64,000 nt of DNA, from positions 3,456,001 to 3,520,000 of the forward strand of contig JAUPFP010000001.1 in NCBI GenBank assembly GCA_036925085.1, read 5' to 3'. Under the pieces are notes generated by a model that saw only the letters and a list, made by a program, of their open reading frames with translations, made no database searches and was not told the origin of the DNA. The stretch's first letter is position 1; each line of letters opens with the position of its first letter. Of the stretch, positions 45,960 to 57,463 are shown one piece after another. A program made the position numbers and the translations under genes. Origin of the DNA: Brachycybe producta (Eukaryota; Arthropoda; Diplopoda; Playtdesmida; Andrognathidae).

Positions 45960-46940
45960 TAATAAAACATTTGCAATATGTTTACACTCTGGTCCATATG
46001 GTAAATTTATGGCTTGGTTGCAAGCAACTTGTGGATTACAAGTGATGTTGCAATACACTTTGCAACATTTTTTTTATGTAGTGTGTGACCCCCAGATTAA
46101 TTTTTTTTACTTCAAGATTGCAAATTTAAAAAGTTTTAAAATGCAATAAAAAAATTTTTGCAAATTTTTTTCAAAGAAAATTCAGAACAATATTAAAAAT
46201 AAAATTTTATAACATTCAGGTTAAATTGTAGGTTAATGGCAAAATGTTGGTTGGTTGGTTGACTCTTGAAATGTAAATTGGGTTGTTCACTTTCAGCCAA
46301 AAAAAAAAAAAAAGCAACCACACCGAAATTTCACTGGGCCAAAGTTGCTCGAAAAAGTTGATCAAATTATATGAGAATTTTTTTTTGTTAATAAAAATTT
46401 AATTTCGATTTTCATTGTAGGTTATATTGTCTGTAGGCCATTGTTTTTTTGTGTATGTTGTGAGTGTGTGTGTGTGTAAATGAAAAAAAAGCACAACTTG
46501 TAGTACTTAAAATTAGGTTCAATGAACAAAAGACAAAAAAAAGTTCATTGCCACAAGACTAGAATTACTTCTATATATTTTTATTATAAATTTATGTTAA
46601 ATAATTATAATAAAATTAAAACTTTTCTACTGTTTTAACTTTGAATAAATAATTTCGTAATCGAAATTTTGAGTGAGTCTCATTTGTGTCCAACAAACAA
46701 AAAAAAAAGTTGACTTTGCAATTGAATAAATGCATGTAATAAAATGCATTTTTGCATAAAAATCCTAACTCAAAAGAATCGCTTAAAGACAATGAACTTG
46801 TTGGTAATAAAACAAAATTCCATTAGTTTATTAACGAACTTACAGATAAGTAAAAAAAAAACTCAAAAGAAGAGACCAATTCGGACTTCCTTAAAGTTAG
46901 AGGTTGTTTCAATTTTTTTTTTGTCTTTTATCCAAATTGC
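45960..46940. other. AT-rich spacer
   Basis: No gene recognised. Scattered AT-rich low-complexity sequence and a GT tract near 46465. Confidence 0.4.
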
Positions 46941-46943
46941 TAC

Positions 46944-47123
46944 CTTAAGGCCTTGTTTCCACTGAGGTGAAAATTAGATCTTTTTGAAAATATGCACGCC
47001 AGCCCCCCCCCTCCACCCCGACCATTCGCTATCGGAAACCGGAAACCACGATTTCGTCTATTTTTCACCAGTTGAAATTTTCAAAAAAGTTCAAATTTTC
47101 ACTCCAATGGAAACAAGGCCTAA
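46944..47123. mobile_element. Small inverted-repeat MITE
   Basis: Ends AAGGCCTTGTTTCCACTGAG and CCAATGGAAACAAGGCCTAA are inverted. A larger relative is at 50700-51162, and similar ends bound 32525-33465. Confidence 0.65.
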
Positions 47124-47182
47124 GGTTGTAAATTGCCTTAAAGAATTGTCAAAAAAAAACAAAAATTAAACATTTGAACTGT

Positions 47183-47385
47183 ATACTGTCAATCTGCAAA
47201 ATCAATCAATTTGCAGATTGTCTAGGCAATCTTCAAAACCACCAACCATGCTAGTGAATCTGTAAAATTCAATACATTTTAGGTGTTGTTGCATTTTGCA
47301 GATTCACTAGCATGTTGGTTGTTTTGCAGATTTTTCCTAGGCAATCTGTAGATTGACTGATTCCGCAGATTGACAGTAATTACAT
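47183..47385. mobile_element. Small inverted-repeat MITE
   Basis: GTCAATCTGCAAAATCAATC ... ATGCTAGTGAATCTG on the left is inverted on the right as CAGATTCACTAGCAT ... GACTGATTCCGCAGATTGAC. A half copy lies at about 56485-56540. Confidence 0.65.
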
Positions 47386-47759
47386 ATACATTGATTCGGA
47401 GACCTCCCATTGATCGATTTCAATTTTTATTTTGGCAACTCGACGGGATATCCTCATTATATGAATATTAAACGGTCAATCAACCTGGATTCTTACAAAA
47501 TCCTATTGTTTTTTTTTTTTCATCAATGATTTTTGTAATGTAGCATTTTGTAGTGTTTTACACAGTAGCATCTATACTCAGTGATGCACTGATGATACTC
47601 ATGGGCCAGTGGGTTGTTGGAAAAGGTTCAGCCCAGTTCATGGACTGGGTAGGACCAGGGCTTGCAATTTTATATATAAAAAACAGCCTGTGGGGTTTGA
47701 GGGTCTCATGAGCCTGGTGGACTGTGTGGCCGGGGTTCATGAAAATTCAAAAATATCAT

Positions 47760-48110
47760 CTGCTTAAGCTGATTGAGTTACCCTTCTAGTTTTTAAGACA
47801 CTTCAAGTTTTTCTTAACATGTTTTATGAATAACAGCTAATCTAACTAATGATTTATTTACTTGCAGTTGTAGAAGCAACACTGCATGAGAAGTTGAAAT
47901 TGTGTTAGAATAACTAAATCACTTAATTGTATTTTTCAAAATAAACTTTTTTTTTAGATACAAAAGTTTTAAAAATATCAATTACTTTAAAAGTTGAATG
48001 ATTTTCAAAATGACATCAAAAGTTTATTTTAAAATGAAAATGTTCTTATAAGCTGATTGAGTTTACCCTTCTAATTTCTAAAACACTTTCAAGTTTTTTT
48101 TTTTTAATTT
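47760..48110. repeat. Broken family B palindromes
   Basis: GATTGAGTTACCCTTCTAGT near 47770 and GATTGAGTTTACCCTTCTAA near 48055, with cores AATAAACTTTTTTTTTAG between them. Confidence 0.5.
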
Positions 48111-48336
48111 TGCTCTCCTGAAAGACAGAATATATAGTGTTGGAGGGATGTTTACACTGCAAAAAAAATGATTAAAAATGATTAAAATATCTGTAAACAC
48201 GAAATGACAAATTATTGAAATATTATAGATTTTTTATTATTTTAACTAAATAAACTATTTTGGTTTTACAAATTAAAATAATAATATCAAATAAGAGTAT
48301 ATACTTCATAATTATTAAGATTTAATTTTTGAAATT

Positions 48337-49163
48337 AAGGCGGATTTATAGATATTTATTTTGTTTTTGTCTTCCCAGATGGCGTGCCTGCAGTGATTAT
48401 TATGTTCTATAGAAATTTTTTGAGAAAAATTACATTTTTCAAGCGAACGTTTTTTTTTCAGAAGAAACATTACCAAAAAATAAAATTCAAAGTGTTTTAG
48501 AAACTAGAATAGTTAGTGATAATGCTAAAAGTTGTTTCATGATGATATCTTTCAAAATAAACTTTATATGACTGTTTGAAAAAAGGCGAAAATTAGTTTT
48601 TCATGAAATGTCAATGGAAAAACCTAAATTTCAAACTGAACTATATAAAATTGTTTATTTTTTAAAATATTGCCTGAAAATACTTTTAACATAATCTTTT
48701 TACCATTCTAGTTTTGTAAACAATATGAATTTTTTTCAGAATGTTTCGAGAGAAAAAACATTCGCTTTTACGTTTTTGCGTCAAAATTTAACAAAAAAAA
48801 ACGTCTATGGAGCATAGCATATTAGCCACTGCAGTGAGGAACATCCTAGAGGAACATCCTAGAGGAACATCCTAGAGGAGCATCCTAGAGGAGCATCCTA
48901 GAGGAACATCCTAGAGGAACATCCTAGAGGAGCATCCTAGAGGAGCATCCTAGAGGAACATCCTAGAGGAACATCCTAGAGGAGCATCCTAGAGGAGCAT
49001 CCTAGAGGAACATCCTAGAGGAACATCCTAGAGGAACATCCTAGAGGAACATCCTAGAGGAACATCCTAGAGGAGCATCCTAGAGGAGCATCCTAGAGGA
49101 ACATCCTAGAGGAACATCCTAGAGGAACAAAAGCGAATTAAATATCTATTAAGCCACCTTAAG
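48337..49163. mobile_element. Large palindromic DNA element (family C), copy 3, downstream of CPVL
   Basis: Left end AAGGCGGATTTATAGATATT ... CCCAGATGGCG; right end TTAAATATCTATTAAGCCAC followed by CTTAAG. The right arm has been expanded by a 13-bp minisatellite (48837-49129). The right end lies 16 bp from the CPVL stop codon. Confidence 0.65.
48837..49129 (+). repeat. 13-bp minisatellite GAGGA(A/G)CATCCTA, about 23 units
   Basis: Units differ only at the A/G position, and the two types come mostly in pairs (A A A G G A A G G A A G G A A A A A G G A A A). It lies in the right arm of a family C element, where the other copies have GCGCCATCCTGTGGGA-like sequence. Confidence 0.95.
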
Positions 49164-49178
49164 AACGAAATATCTGTT

Positions 49179-52100
49179 TTAAGCAAATGGTTTATCAAAA
49201 AAGAATCTCGCAATCATGTCGAGAGCAGCTCTCGGTTGATCATGTGGTACCATGTGACCGGCATTTCGTACCAAAACCTCTTGAAAATTATTGCTGCGTT
49301 TGGCATAACCGGCCACTTCAACGTCATCGGCATGCACCTTCCAGATGATTCGTTGTGCCACCTTGTAATCATCGGCATGTGTCCAATTGAGATGATTGAT
49401 TAAATTGACTGTCAATAAGTATGGAATACAAATATCGACTTGACCACTGTAGATGAGAACCTTGTAGCCACTGTCCAACAGTTCCTCGACCCACGGCTTT
49501 GTCGAACGCATAATATCTTCGAGTAAGTTAAGCTGAACTGCGGTGCCATCGTTGTAGGTTAGATTTCCAACGTGGATGGCTTTACGAACATCGTCGAGAT
49601 TTACGTATACCATGTAGTAATTGATATCGGCCGGTTGGACAGTCAAATAAAAATTGTAAATATCATTTAGACCGGTGAAATTGTTTAACATGGAGCCATT
49701 ATTCGAGAGAAATCCACCGAGAACCATAATGGCAAAATGTTGTAACGCTTTTATGTAATCGCCTTTACTAAGTTCCTGCAACGTTAGATTTTGTTGTTCG
49801 TAAAACAGTTCTCTCTGGTTGTCATCGATGAGACCGAGGTTATGAACGAAATCTCCGTAATTGTACTGAGTCTGGGGATCTGTTAGACCGTTTCCGATTG
49901 CAATTCCCTTTAAATAGATCTTCAGGGAAGCATTTGCATTTTCCGTGTGTATCTTATGAGCAATGGCTGGCACGTACTTGCCTAGAAATATAATAAGAAC
50001 AATTAATTAATTAATTATTATTATTACTAGTGGGGTAACCCGTCATAAATGACGGGAGCAAAATTCACAGGCAATTATGCTCAGCATTAGAATTTTTTTT
50101 CCTCCGCCCTTTTATGACGTCAGACCAAGTAACAAACCCAATTAGAAATTGATGACGTTCATAAAAGGGCGGAGCAAAAGAAATTCTAATGCTGGGCACA
50201 ATTGCCTGTGATAAACTGTAGTTTAATTTTGCTGCTATTATCCCCCTCCCCTTTTTTATATTTGAAAGAGAAAATGAGTTTTTCATTTTCTCTGGTGTGC
50301 GCATGCGCGTCGTTTTTTGCTTTTTTTAATCCTTTCATTTCAATTTCAGTCACCCCTCCCTCTTTTTTCCTCCCTCCACCTCCACGTTTCTCTCTCTCTC
50401 TCTCCTCACCCCCTACACTTTCCAACCTTTTCCCCTTCCACGTTTCTCTCTCTCTCCCCCTTTCTACACTTTCCAACCTTTTCCCCTCTCTAATTTAATA
50501 TCATGGATTTCTTGGATGGGGAGTGTGCAACATATAGTTGACCTTGAGAAAAAAAGTGGTTCATTTATTCATTTAAATTTATATAAATTCCGACGTGCTT
50601 CAAGGTTTGTACAGCGTTAAACACACACATACACAGACCTGGCTTAATATATATATAATAATAAATGCTGGCTATTTTTGAAAATTATTTTTTACTTCTT
50701 AGGCATTGTTTCCATTGGGGCAAAAATTTTCACCATGTTGAAAAATAACAGTATTTACTATGGAGAAGTGTTTTGATGAGTGTTTTTTCGTTGATTTTTC
50801 TTCAATTTCTCATAATTTCAGGTAAATTAATGTATTTTAATTAGTTGTAGGACATATTTAACTATTGTTTTACAGAAAAATAACGTCGTTTTGATGTAAA
50901 TATTGATGAGAAACGGCAATTTATTGGTTTAGTTGAAGTGGTAGAGCGAGTGTGGTTTTCTCACTTCAATTGGCCTAACATAATGTACCAAACCATAATA
51001 GTGAATAAGCGGGGACCACGTTTGTTCTGTTATTAGTTGCTTTTCTCCTACTAATAGAATTAATGCATTAACACATTTTCTCCATAGGAAACACTGTTAT
51101 TTTTCACCAGTTGAAATTTTCACTGATTACAAATTTTCACCACAGTGGAATTCAAGGTCTAAAAGTTTAAAAATCGCACCAGAAAATTTTGAATAAAAAA
51201 GTTTCCCCCCCCCCCCCAAAAAAAAGTAAAATGGCACATTTTTTTTAGGAAAAAAATAATGAAAACTAGAAAAATATTTTAGAAAGAAAAAATTAATTTT
51301 GCTGGTTTTCTTTGAATAAACGTTTAGCAAGCATAGCGAGCAAAAAGTTTTTATAACAAAAAGTCTGACAGATTTTTTTAAAAATTGTGCTCGCTACGCT
51401 CGCTAAACGTTTGGTCAAAATAGCAAAATAAATTGACACTTTTATTGTTGGCAAAATTACAATAGAAAAAATGAGTAAAAAAGAATTTGTTGAATTCAAA
51501 ATTGCGTTAATTAATTCTTTTTTTGGGGGGAAATTAACGAGGAATGAAATACCTGCGTAAGATTCTCCCGTGACGTAAAAGTCGAGTTTGGAATATTCGT
51601 TAAAAAGTGTGAAAAACTGTTTCAATGCCTCGTAAAGATCTCTAGCAACGTCGGTCTGGTTTTGAGCGTAACCGGAATCATTTTCAGTAAAACTGTAACC
51701 TATTTTTATAACAGGAAAAACATGTTAGCAATTTGTCAAGTAAAGCCGGCCGGCCACGCGCGGACCACTTTATCTCGCCACAAAGTAGTGCCACACAGTA
51801 GTGCCACAAAGTAGCGCCACAAAGTAGTGCCACACAGTACTGCCACAAAGAAGTGTCACAAGGGCACACAAAGGGCCACAAAGGTAGTGCCACAAAGTAG
51901 CGCCACAAAGAAGTGCCACAAAGTAGTGCCACAAAGAAGTGCCACAAAGTAGTGCCACAAAGTAGTGCCACAAAGTAGTGCCACAAAGAAGGGCCACAAA
52001 GTAGTGCCACAAAGAAGTGCCACAAAGTAGTTGATGCGGTTCGCTTCACATGAACCACTCGGTGGCTCGTGTTGATCACCAGCGACAAACATTCTGTGGT

Positions 52101-52793
52101 TGCCACTTGCGGCAGAACTTAAACACTCATCGCAACTGTGGTCACAAAGTGGTCCAACAAGTGATTAAGCCAGCCTAAATGATTAATTACTGTAATTTTA
52201 TACCTGTTCCAACTGGATTATCAAAATAAAGCAAACTGCAAACAGAAGCCCAAGTGTAATTAGCCTCAAAGAGTTTATAATCTGAAGTAACTTTCCAGGG
52301 ACCATTTTCAGCAAAAAGTGCAAAAAGAGAAGAACCACCTGGTCCACCTTGAAGCCACACGGCCACAGGAGCCGTGCTCGGATTATTCTAAATAGAAAAA
52401 TATTTCAAATTTAATTTTAAAAAATGTCCGGATCCGCCCCCTCCCCCCCCAAAAAAAGTAGAAAAATCTCACCAAAGCCGGAATAAACCAAAAGAAAAGA
52501 TTTGAATTATACTGTGGATTAACAGTTAAAAATCCAGAATAACTGATAATGTCGGTACCATTTAAGGTACCAACACGACTTAAATTTTTAGCTTTATCAT
52601 ATTCGCCAGCTTCAATTAATGGAGTCAGAAACAAGGGTTCACCCGGATCGTTATCCGGTTCGAACCGTTTGATTCTCTTCAACTCTTCTTCGATGTGAAT
52701 TTTCTTTGGAAATTGACCATCATAAAATGAGTTGACCAAACACAATTGCAGCAACACAAATACAAAAAAACACATCAACTTTTGTGGCGCCAT
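49179..52793 (-). CDS. CPVL: Serine carboxypeptidase, CPVL-like (peptidase family S10)
   Basis: Exopeptidase that removes C-terminal residues in the secretory or lysosomal route. Four exons (minus): 52793-52473, 52387-52204, 51699-51553, 49981-49179; phases agree, 484 aa (human CPVL 476). The N-terminus MAPQKLMCFFVFVLLQLCLVNS is a clear signal peptide. Family marks: DPGEPLFLTPLIEAG, YSGFLTVNPQYNSNLFFWF, VAVWLQGGPGGSSLF (oxyanion region), LLYFDNPVGTG, nucleophile GESYAG (split by intron 3), IAIGNGLTDPQTQ, KAIHVGN, SGQVDICIP with the catalytic Asp, and NAGHMVPHDQP with the catalytic His. Several N-x-S/T sites suggest glycosylation. The DPGEPLFLTPLIEAG opening places it with CPVL/vitellogenic carboxypeptidase rather than cathepsin A. 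Intron 2 carries a minisatellite; intron 3 carries a Helitron with a nested MITE. Confidence 0.95.
50027..50645 (-). mobile_element. Non-autonomous Helitron-like element, copy 2, long form (CPVL intron 3)
   Basis: Same 3' end as copy 1 (hairpin CCCGTCAT/ATGACGGG, 8 nt, CTAG, then T). It differs in carrying a whole family A MITE (50067-50209) next to the hairpin and a longer pyrimidine-rich middle. Its 5' end is diverged (CCAGGTCTG without the leading TC). Confidence 0.65.
50067..50209. mobile_element. Palindromic hAT-like MITE (family A), copy 5, inside a Helitron
   Basis: Inverted ends ACAGGCAATTATGCTCAGCA and TGCTGGGCACAATTGCCTGT; CCGCCCTTTTATGACGTCAG with a perfect CRE; CCAATTA box; inverted TCATAAAAGGGCGGAG. 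Confidence 0.8.
50700..51162. mobile_element. Inverted-end element (relative of 46944-47123), CPVL intron 3
   Basis: CTTAGGCATTGTTTCCATTG followed by AAAAATTTTCACC, and, inverted, CCACAGTGGAATTCAAGGTC near 51140. No frame. Confidence 0.5.
51295..51420. repeat. Inverted repeat in CPVL intron 3
   Basis: AAACGTTTAGCAAGCATAGC followed by GAGCA, inverted as TGCTCGCTACGCTCGCTAAA followed by CGTTT, separated by ~50 bp. Confidence 0.55.
51768..52035 (-). repeat. 13-bp minisatellite GTGCCACAAAGTA in CPVL intron 2
   Basis: About 19 imperfect units, variants in GTGCC/CGCC and AAAGTA/AAAGAA/CACAGTA. Because 13 is not a multiple of three and the unit lacks stops, several frames stay open; those frames are not genes. 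Confidence 0.9.
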
Positions 52794-52929
52794 TTTGTTT
52801 TTTTTAAATAAAACTTCAAAGCTAAAAATAACATTTAAAATTGATAAAAATTTGACAAAGATAAATGTTTTGCCACTTTATCAAAATTAGGCACATATTT
52901 GACATTTATTAATCTTAATTGTCTGGTTG

Positions 52930-53570
52930 AAGTTTGACAATGACCGCATTCGGAAAACTAAAGAATATTTCTTGATGCTTTAAAGAATCTAGAAAGATAA
53001 ATAATTTCTAGATAATTTTTTTTTCTAAAAGATAACAATTTCCTGATGTAATTAATTTTTTTTGATATTTTATTCTGAAATATGAGGCCATAAAAAGCCT
53101 CAAATTGTTGCATTCGGAAACTAAAGCATGTTTCTTTATACTTTAATTTTGAAAGATGATTGCTTCACCTTCTAGATAAATTTTTCAAAAGAACTGAATT
53201 TCCGGATGTGCTTGATTTTACCATTCTTCTCAGCTCAAATAGGAGGCCATAGAAAGCTTCAATGGCTGCATTCGGAAACTGAAGCATGTTTCTTTATGCT
53301 TTAAAGAATCTAGAAAGATGAATGCTTCACCAAGAAAGTTTTTTGAAAGAAAAGAGTTTCCGGATGTGCTTGTTTTACCATTATTTTCTGCTCAAATAGG
53401 AGGCCATAGAAAGCTTCAATGGCTGCATTCGGAAACTGAAGCATGTTTCTTTATGCTTTAAAGAATCTAGAAAGATGATTGCTTCACCTAAATAGTTTTT
53501 TTGAAAGAAAAGAATTTCCGGATGTGCTTGATTTTGCCATTATATTCTGCACAAATATGAGGAGGCCATT
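52930..53570 (+). repeat. Four tandem copies of a ~150-160-bp unit upstream of CPVL
   Basis: Each has GCATTCGGAAACT(G)AA, AGCATGTTTCTTTATGCTTT, AAAGAATCTAGAAAGAT and TTTCCGGATGTGCTTG blocks (about 52948, 53112, 53268, 53424). The repeats begin within ~150 bp of the CPVL ATG and might include its promoter. Confidence 0.8.
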
Positions 53571-53849
53571 TTGTAAACATGACGTCTACATATTACACAT
53601 TCTTTACATTTTGACTATCACATTGAAGGTAGCCATATTGGATTTAATTTTCTCCAGAAAGCAAGATTGTGAATTACTGTAGATGATTGCTTTCTTGAGA
53701 AGGGTTATAGGTTGAGGCTAGCTAACATACGCTCGTAATCAGGCATACTTTCATACATTAGTCCTTAGACTAAAACAAGAAATCTTTAAAATGTTCAACT
53801 TCCGGCAATGACTAACTAACCATTTGCTTAACCATTTAAAAAAATATAT

Positions 53850-54055
53850 ATAACAAGGGATTCAAGGAACCCTATAGACCTCCATTGCTTTAATATAGGT
53901 CTATGCGCACATGTGTTTGCACTTGTACACGTGCGCGCATGTGTACGCACAAAATCGGGGTTCCGGACACACACACACAGACATCCTTTTTTGCCCCTTT
54001 TCTTGCATGATCCTATATAGCTCCATTGCTCTAAAGAGCAATGAGCAAAGAGGTT
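53850..54055 (+). mobile_element. Dispersed element with microsatellite core (family F), copy 1
   Basis: Begins ACAAGGGATTCAAGGAACCC TATAGACCTCCATTGC, contains a purine-pyrimidine alternating GTGCGCGCATGTGTACGCAC core and ends GGGTTCCGGACACACACACA ... TTGCATGATCCTATATAGCT CCATTGCTC. Other copies: half at 55440-55530 and an enlarged one at 62283-63357. Confidence 0.55.
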
Positions 54056-54224
54056 GCCCAAAAATCTATGAAGCTTTACATTTTGTCTGATAAGAAAAAT
54101 GTTAGCGAAAGTTTTCGAAAGTTTAAAACAAACTTTTGAGCACTTTTGTAATAATCCCTTTTTTGCCAGACAAAATGACTCAAGCCAAACTTTTTGGTTT
54201 ACTATTCTGATGTCACAAGCTCAA

Positions 54225-54600
54225 GTTACAGTGCAGCAAGTCAACTGTAGACCACTACAACTGGATTAGCTGGAATTAACAAATAGAAAAAATGCAAAAA
54301 AAAAAAAAATGTACACAGCATGAATAAACCATACATCGAGTCTAGATCTTTCTGACTTGAGATCTATTGCAACACTAGAGCCTCTCACATACATCAAGAT
54401 ACCATTCCAAGTGTCCAACATCCAGTGTCATTATGAATGTTGATTACTCAAATATGGGCCAATTGGACCTCTTTTCTAGAACCTAGAGTCACCTCGTTTG
54501 TGCTCTATGGTAGGAACCACCGCTATGAAGAGGGAACAAATCTCATCAAGGATCCCGTCACACGCCCCCCCTTTCTGACACAAATTAATTACATAGGAAC
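54225..54600 (-). mobile_element. Possible solo or truncated LTR junction of a Gypsy-type element
   Basis: Minus strand: a purine tract AGAAAGGGGGGGCG directly followed by TGTGACGGGATCC. A polypurine tract abutting TGTGAC is characteristic of the 3' LTR junction in many Ty3/Gypsy elements. No second LTR was found, so the call rests on this junction alone. Confidence 0.35.
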
Positions 54601-55099
54601 TACTATGAACTAGCCATGTGCAGTTTCTGTGGATTCTTAGATATACGAGAGAGAGAGCACTCCCCACACATGCTAGAACACAGAGCACACAAATGAACAA
54701 CTGCCTGCCCACGCAGTCATGTAGGAGCAAAGCTGTGTATCTGATTTACTGATGTACCTACATTAGTATTTATACTGTCACTTTAGAAAGTACACAAAGC
54801 ACGTGGTGAATGAAACACCAAGAGGTTGCATTAATTAATGACTCTCAAAAGTCAGTTTTAGGAAAGGACTCATCTTATCTATGAGTTTATTTTGAAAGAT
54901 ATCAACATGAAAATACACAAAAGTCTAGTTTCTAAAATACATTCAATACTTTCAAGTATTTTGTTCTTGAAAGACAGGAATAATCAAGAGTTTGATATAT
55001 ACTCATCTGTTTATAAACTATTTTCTTATTAAGTTTTTTTTTTAAATGAACTTATTTCATTGACACAGTAATGTGACAACGTTTTAGTGCTAATTAGTA

Positions 55100-55530
55100 T
55101 TTATTTTTTTAACTGGAAAGAGGGAAAATCTCGATTTTTTTTTAAAAATTACGTTTTTAAAAAATCGAAATTTTTTTTTCAAGTTTCATTGTCCAGAATG
55201 TGTACATCATTTTAAGTCTGACGACATTTTATTGTAGGTGGCCCCGTTTTCGAGTTGTTCGACCCACAAAAAATTTTGACCAAAAACTCAAAATTTGTTT
55301 CTAAAAAATTCATAAAAAATAACCTCTGGGTAAAAGTTTCTAATTTTTTGTCAGGAGCATCATATTGACCCACGGAATCAAATAAAAAATACTGCATGTC
55401 TTTATCTCATTCCGTTCTTGAGTTGTTCGACCCACTAAATCGGGTTCCGGACACACACAGACCCTTTTTTGCCCCTTTTCTTGCATGATCCTATATACCT
55501 CCATTGCTATAAAGAGCAATGGAGGTCAAA
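55100..55530 (+). repeat. Dispersed repeat, duplicated at 62887-63357
   Basis: Shared long blocks in the same order: AACTGGAAAGAGG(G/A)A(A/G), ATTACGTTTTTAAAAAATCG, TTTTATTGTAGGTGGCCCCG, TTTTCGAGTTGTTCGACCCA, TACTGCATGTCT and CGGGTTCCGGACACACA. Confidence 0.75.
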
Positions 55531-55815
55531 AAGTGGTTAATTTTAAAATTTCTTTCTTGTTGTTTGGCTTTTTCTCTCTCTCTCTCCAATCATAAATAAT
55601 ATGACTAACTCATAACAGAGATAATATAAAAGCGGAAAAGAAGATTCTTTTTATAGAAAAATACAAGATTCTTGAGAAAAAATGTGCAATCATAAATTTC
55701 CTCCCGCAAAAAAAAAAGGAAACATCATTTGTGCACTTACTCCTATACTGAATAAAATCCGGGATGAACTGTGCACGTGCACGTTTTTTCATTGAAAGAA
55801 TACACTTTCAGAGCA

Positions 55816-56124
55816 ATAGGCAATTAGATAACGGGACAAACAGAAATTGGCTCCACCCTTTTTATGATGAACGCAACTTCTAATTAGGTTGGTTATGTAG
55901 TCTGACGTCACATGCTCCGCCCCTTTTCAACGCCGAACCACACAACAAACCAAGATTTGTTTAGCTCCGCCCTTGTTATGAGCGTTAGACCAAATATCAA
56001 CCAATCAGAAATTGAAAAGGGCGGGGCATGTGACATCAGACCCAGTAACAAACCAATTAAAAATTGATGACGCTCATAAAAGGGCTGAGCCAAAGAAATT
56101 CTGAAGCTGTCAACAGATGCCTGT
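55816..56124. mobile_element. Composite of two family A MITE copies
   Basis: The left half resembles the HMBS copy (GGCTCCACCCTTTTTATGA, AATTAGGTTGG, GTCTGACGTCACATGCTCCG with a perfect CRE). The right half resembles the RASA1/Beclin copies (GCTCCGCCCTTGTTATGAGC, CCAATCAGAAATTG, AACAGATGCCTGT end). Looks like one copy inserted into, or recombined with, another. Confidence 0.65.
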
Positions 56125-56129
56125 GCTTG

Positions 56130-57125
56130 TTATAGTTAACTTTGAAAAATGATTACCACCTTAACCTCTTAACAAGGAATTAAAAGTGTTCAGAGAGGTG
56201 TTTTTTTTTTCAGCGTGTTTTGCAATAATAAATATTCACACACGCAGAAAAAAAACCCATCACTTCCTATCTGAAGGGTTCATAAACAAACAACTTTTCG
56301 TGAAAAGTAAAGAAACATTTTTCTTGACTAGCCACTGGCTATATAATAGACTAGTATAAAGCTGGTAACAGACGATCAATTCTGGCTTGCCAATCTTGGC
56401 ATTTTCAATCTAGAAATTATTGCTCGTGCATGTGGACCCCATGTTTTAACGATGTACTCTAAATTGTTTGTATATGTTACTTGTCAATCTGCGGAATCAG
56501 TCAATCTGCATATTGCCTAGACAATCTACAAAATAAACATATTGTTGCTAATGTCGTTTCTTTAACATTGGGTCTATCATCTATGGGCTCAATAGAAAAA
56601 CGATGCTAGTGCTCTCTTTGTGGAGATTTTTCAAAGTAATTTTTCGGATGTAGCCTTTTTATATAAAAATTGTCTCTCTGCTCACAAACAATTTAAAAAA
56701 AAGAAAACCAAAGAAAAATAAATTTTAACATGTGTGGCAATTTTGAGAGACAATATACAGGATTGACATGCCAGAATTGATCGTCTGTAACCAGCTTTAA
56801 CTTGATAAATCCAATGATTAAAAACATTTTTCAGTCATAATTTTTGAACTTATAAACTTCATATTAATTTTAATATTTCTTTTTTGTGTGAAATTTTTAA
56901 TGCAAAGTTTTTTTTTGTTACCTGATTAATTAATTTTTATTCTTAAAATTTAAATTAATAAACTAATATTTTTTATCAATTAAAAACTAGCCTTATACCT
57001 AGTACACACCTGATAATTTAAATGCATTTAAATAATAAACGTGTTCTACAGAGCCCTGTGAAGGACAAGCAAACAATATGTCGAATTCAATTTATTCAGT
57101 TAATAATTATATACATGTATATAAT
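56130..57125. other. AT-rich spacer with repeat fragments
   Basis: Inverted short blocks AAAGCTGGTAACAGACGATCAATTCTGG (about 56358) and CCAGAATTGATCGTCTGTAACC (about 56770) bound a ~430-bp insert that contains half of the 47183-type MITE and the block shared with 26735-26822. No gene recognised. Confidence 0.5.
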
Positions 57126-57126
57126 A

Positions 57127-57463
57127 TCCCAGGTCTGTGTGTGTGTGGAGTAACAACTGTACAAAACCATTGAAGCACGTCGGAATTTATATAAATTTGA
57201 ATAAATGAACCGTTATTTTTTTCTCAAGGTCAACTATATGTTGAACTCTTCTTTTGGAAAGTGTAGAAGGGGGGGGAGAGAGAGAAAAGTGGGAGGGGGT
57301 TAGGGAAAAAGGTTGGAAAGTGTAGAAGGGAGAGAGAGAAAGAAAAGTGGGAGGGGGTGACTGAAATTGAAATGAAAGGAGTAAAAAAAGGAAAAAACGA
57401 CGCGCATGCGCACAATTGCCTGTGAATTTTGCTCCCGTCATTTATGACGGGTTACCCCACTAG
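57127..57463 (+). mobile_element. Non-autonomous Helitron-like element, copy 3
   Basis: Begins TCCCAGGTCTGTGTGTG, ends CCCGTCATTTATGACGGG + TTACCCCA + CTAG, followed by T. The interior is purine-rich with GGAAAGTGTAGAAGG repeated twice, which explains the open frames on the other strand. Short form, like copy 1. Confidence 0.75.

Noticed and set aside
48837-52035. CRISPR-like arrays (regular repeats)
   Set aside because: The repeats are head-to-tail minisatellites without unique spacers, in an animal genome.
51684-52106. Minus-strand frames with repeated FVALLCGTTLWH-type units
   Set aside because: Translation of the 13-bp minisatellite in CPVL intron 2, not a protein.
54476-54730. 84-codon minus-strand frame with a hydrophobic start and cysteines
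   Set aside because: Overlaps the probable LTR junction; the composition could mimic a secreted peptide, but there is no supporting splice or homology evidence.
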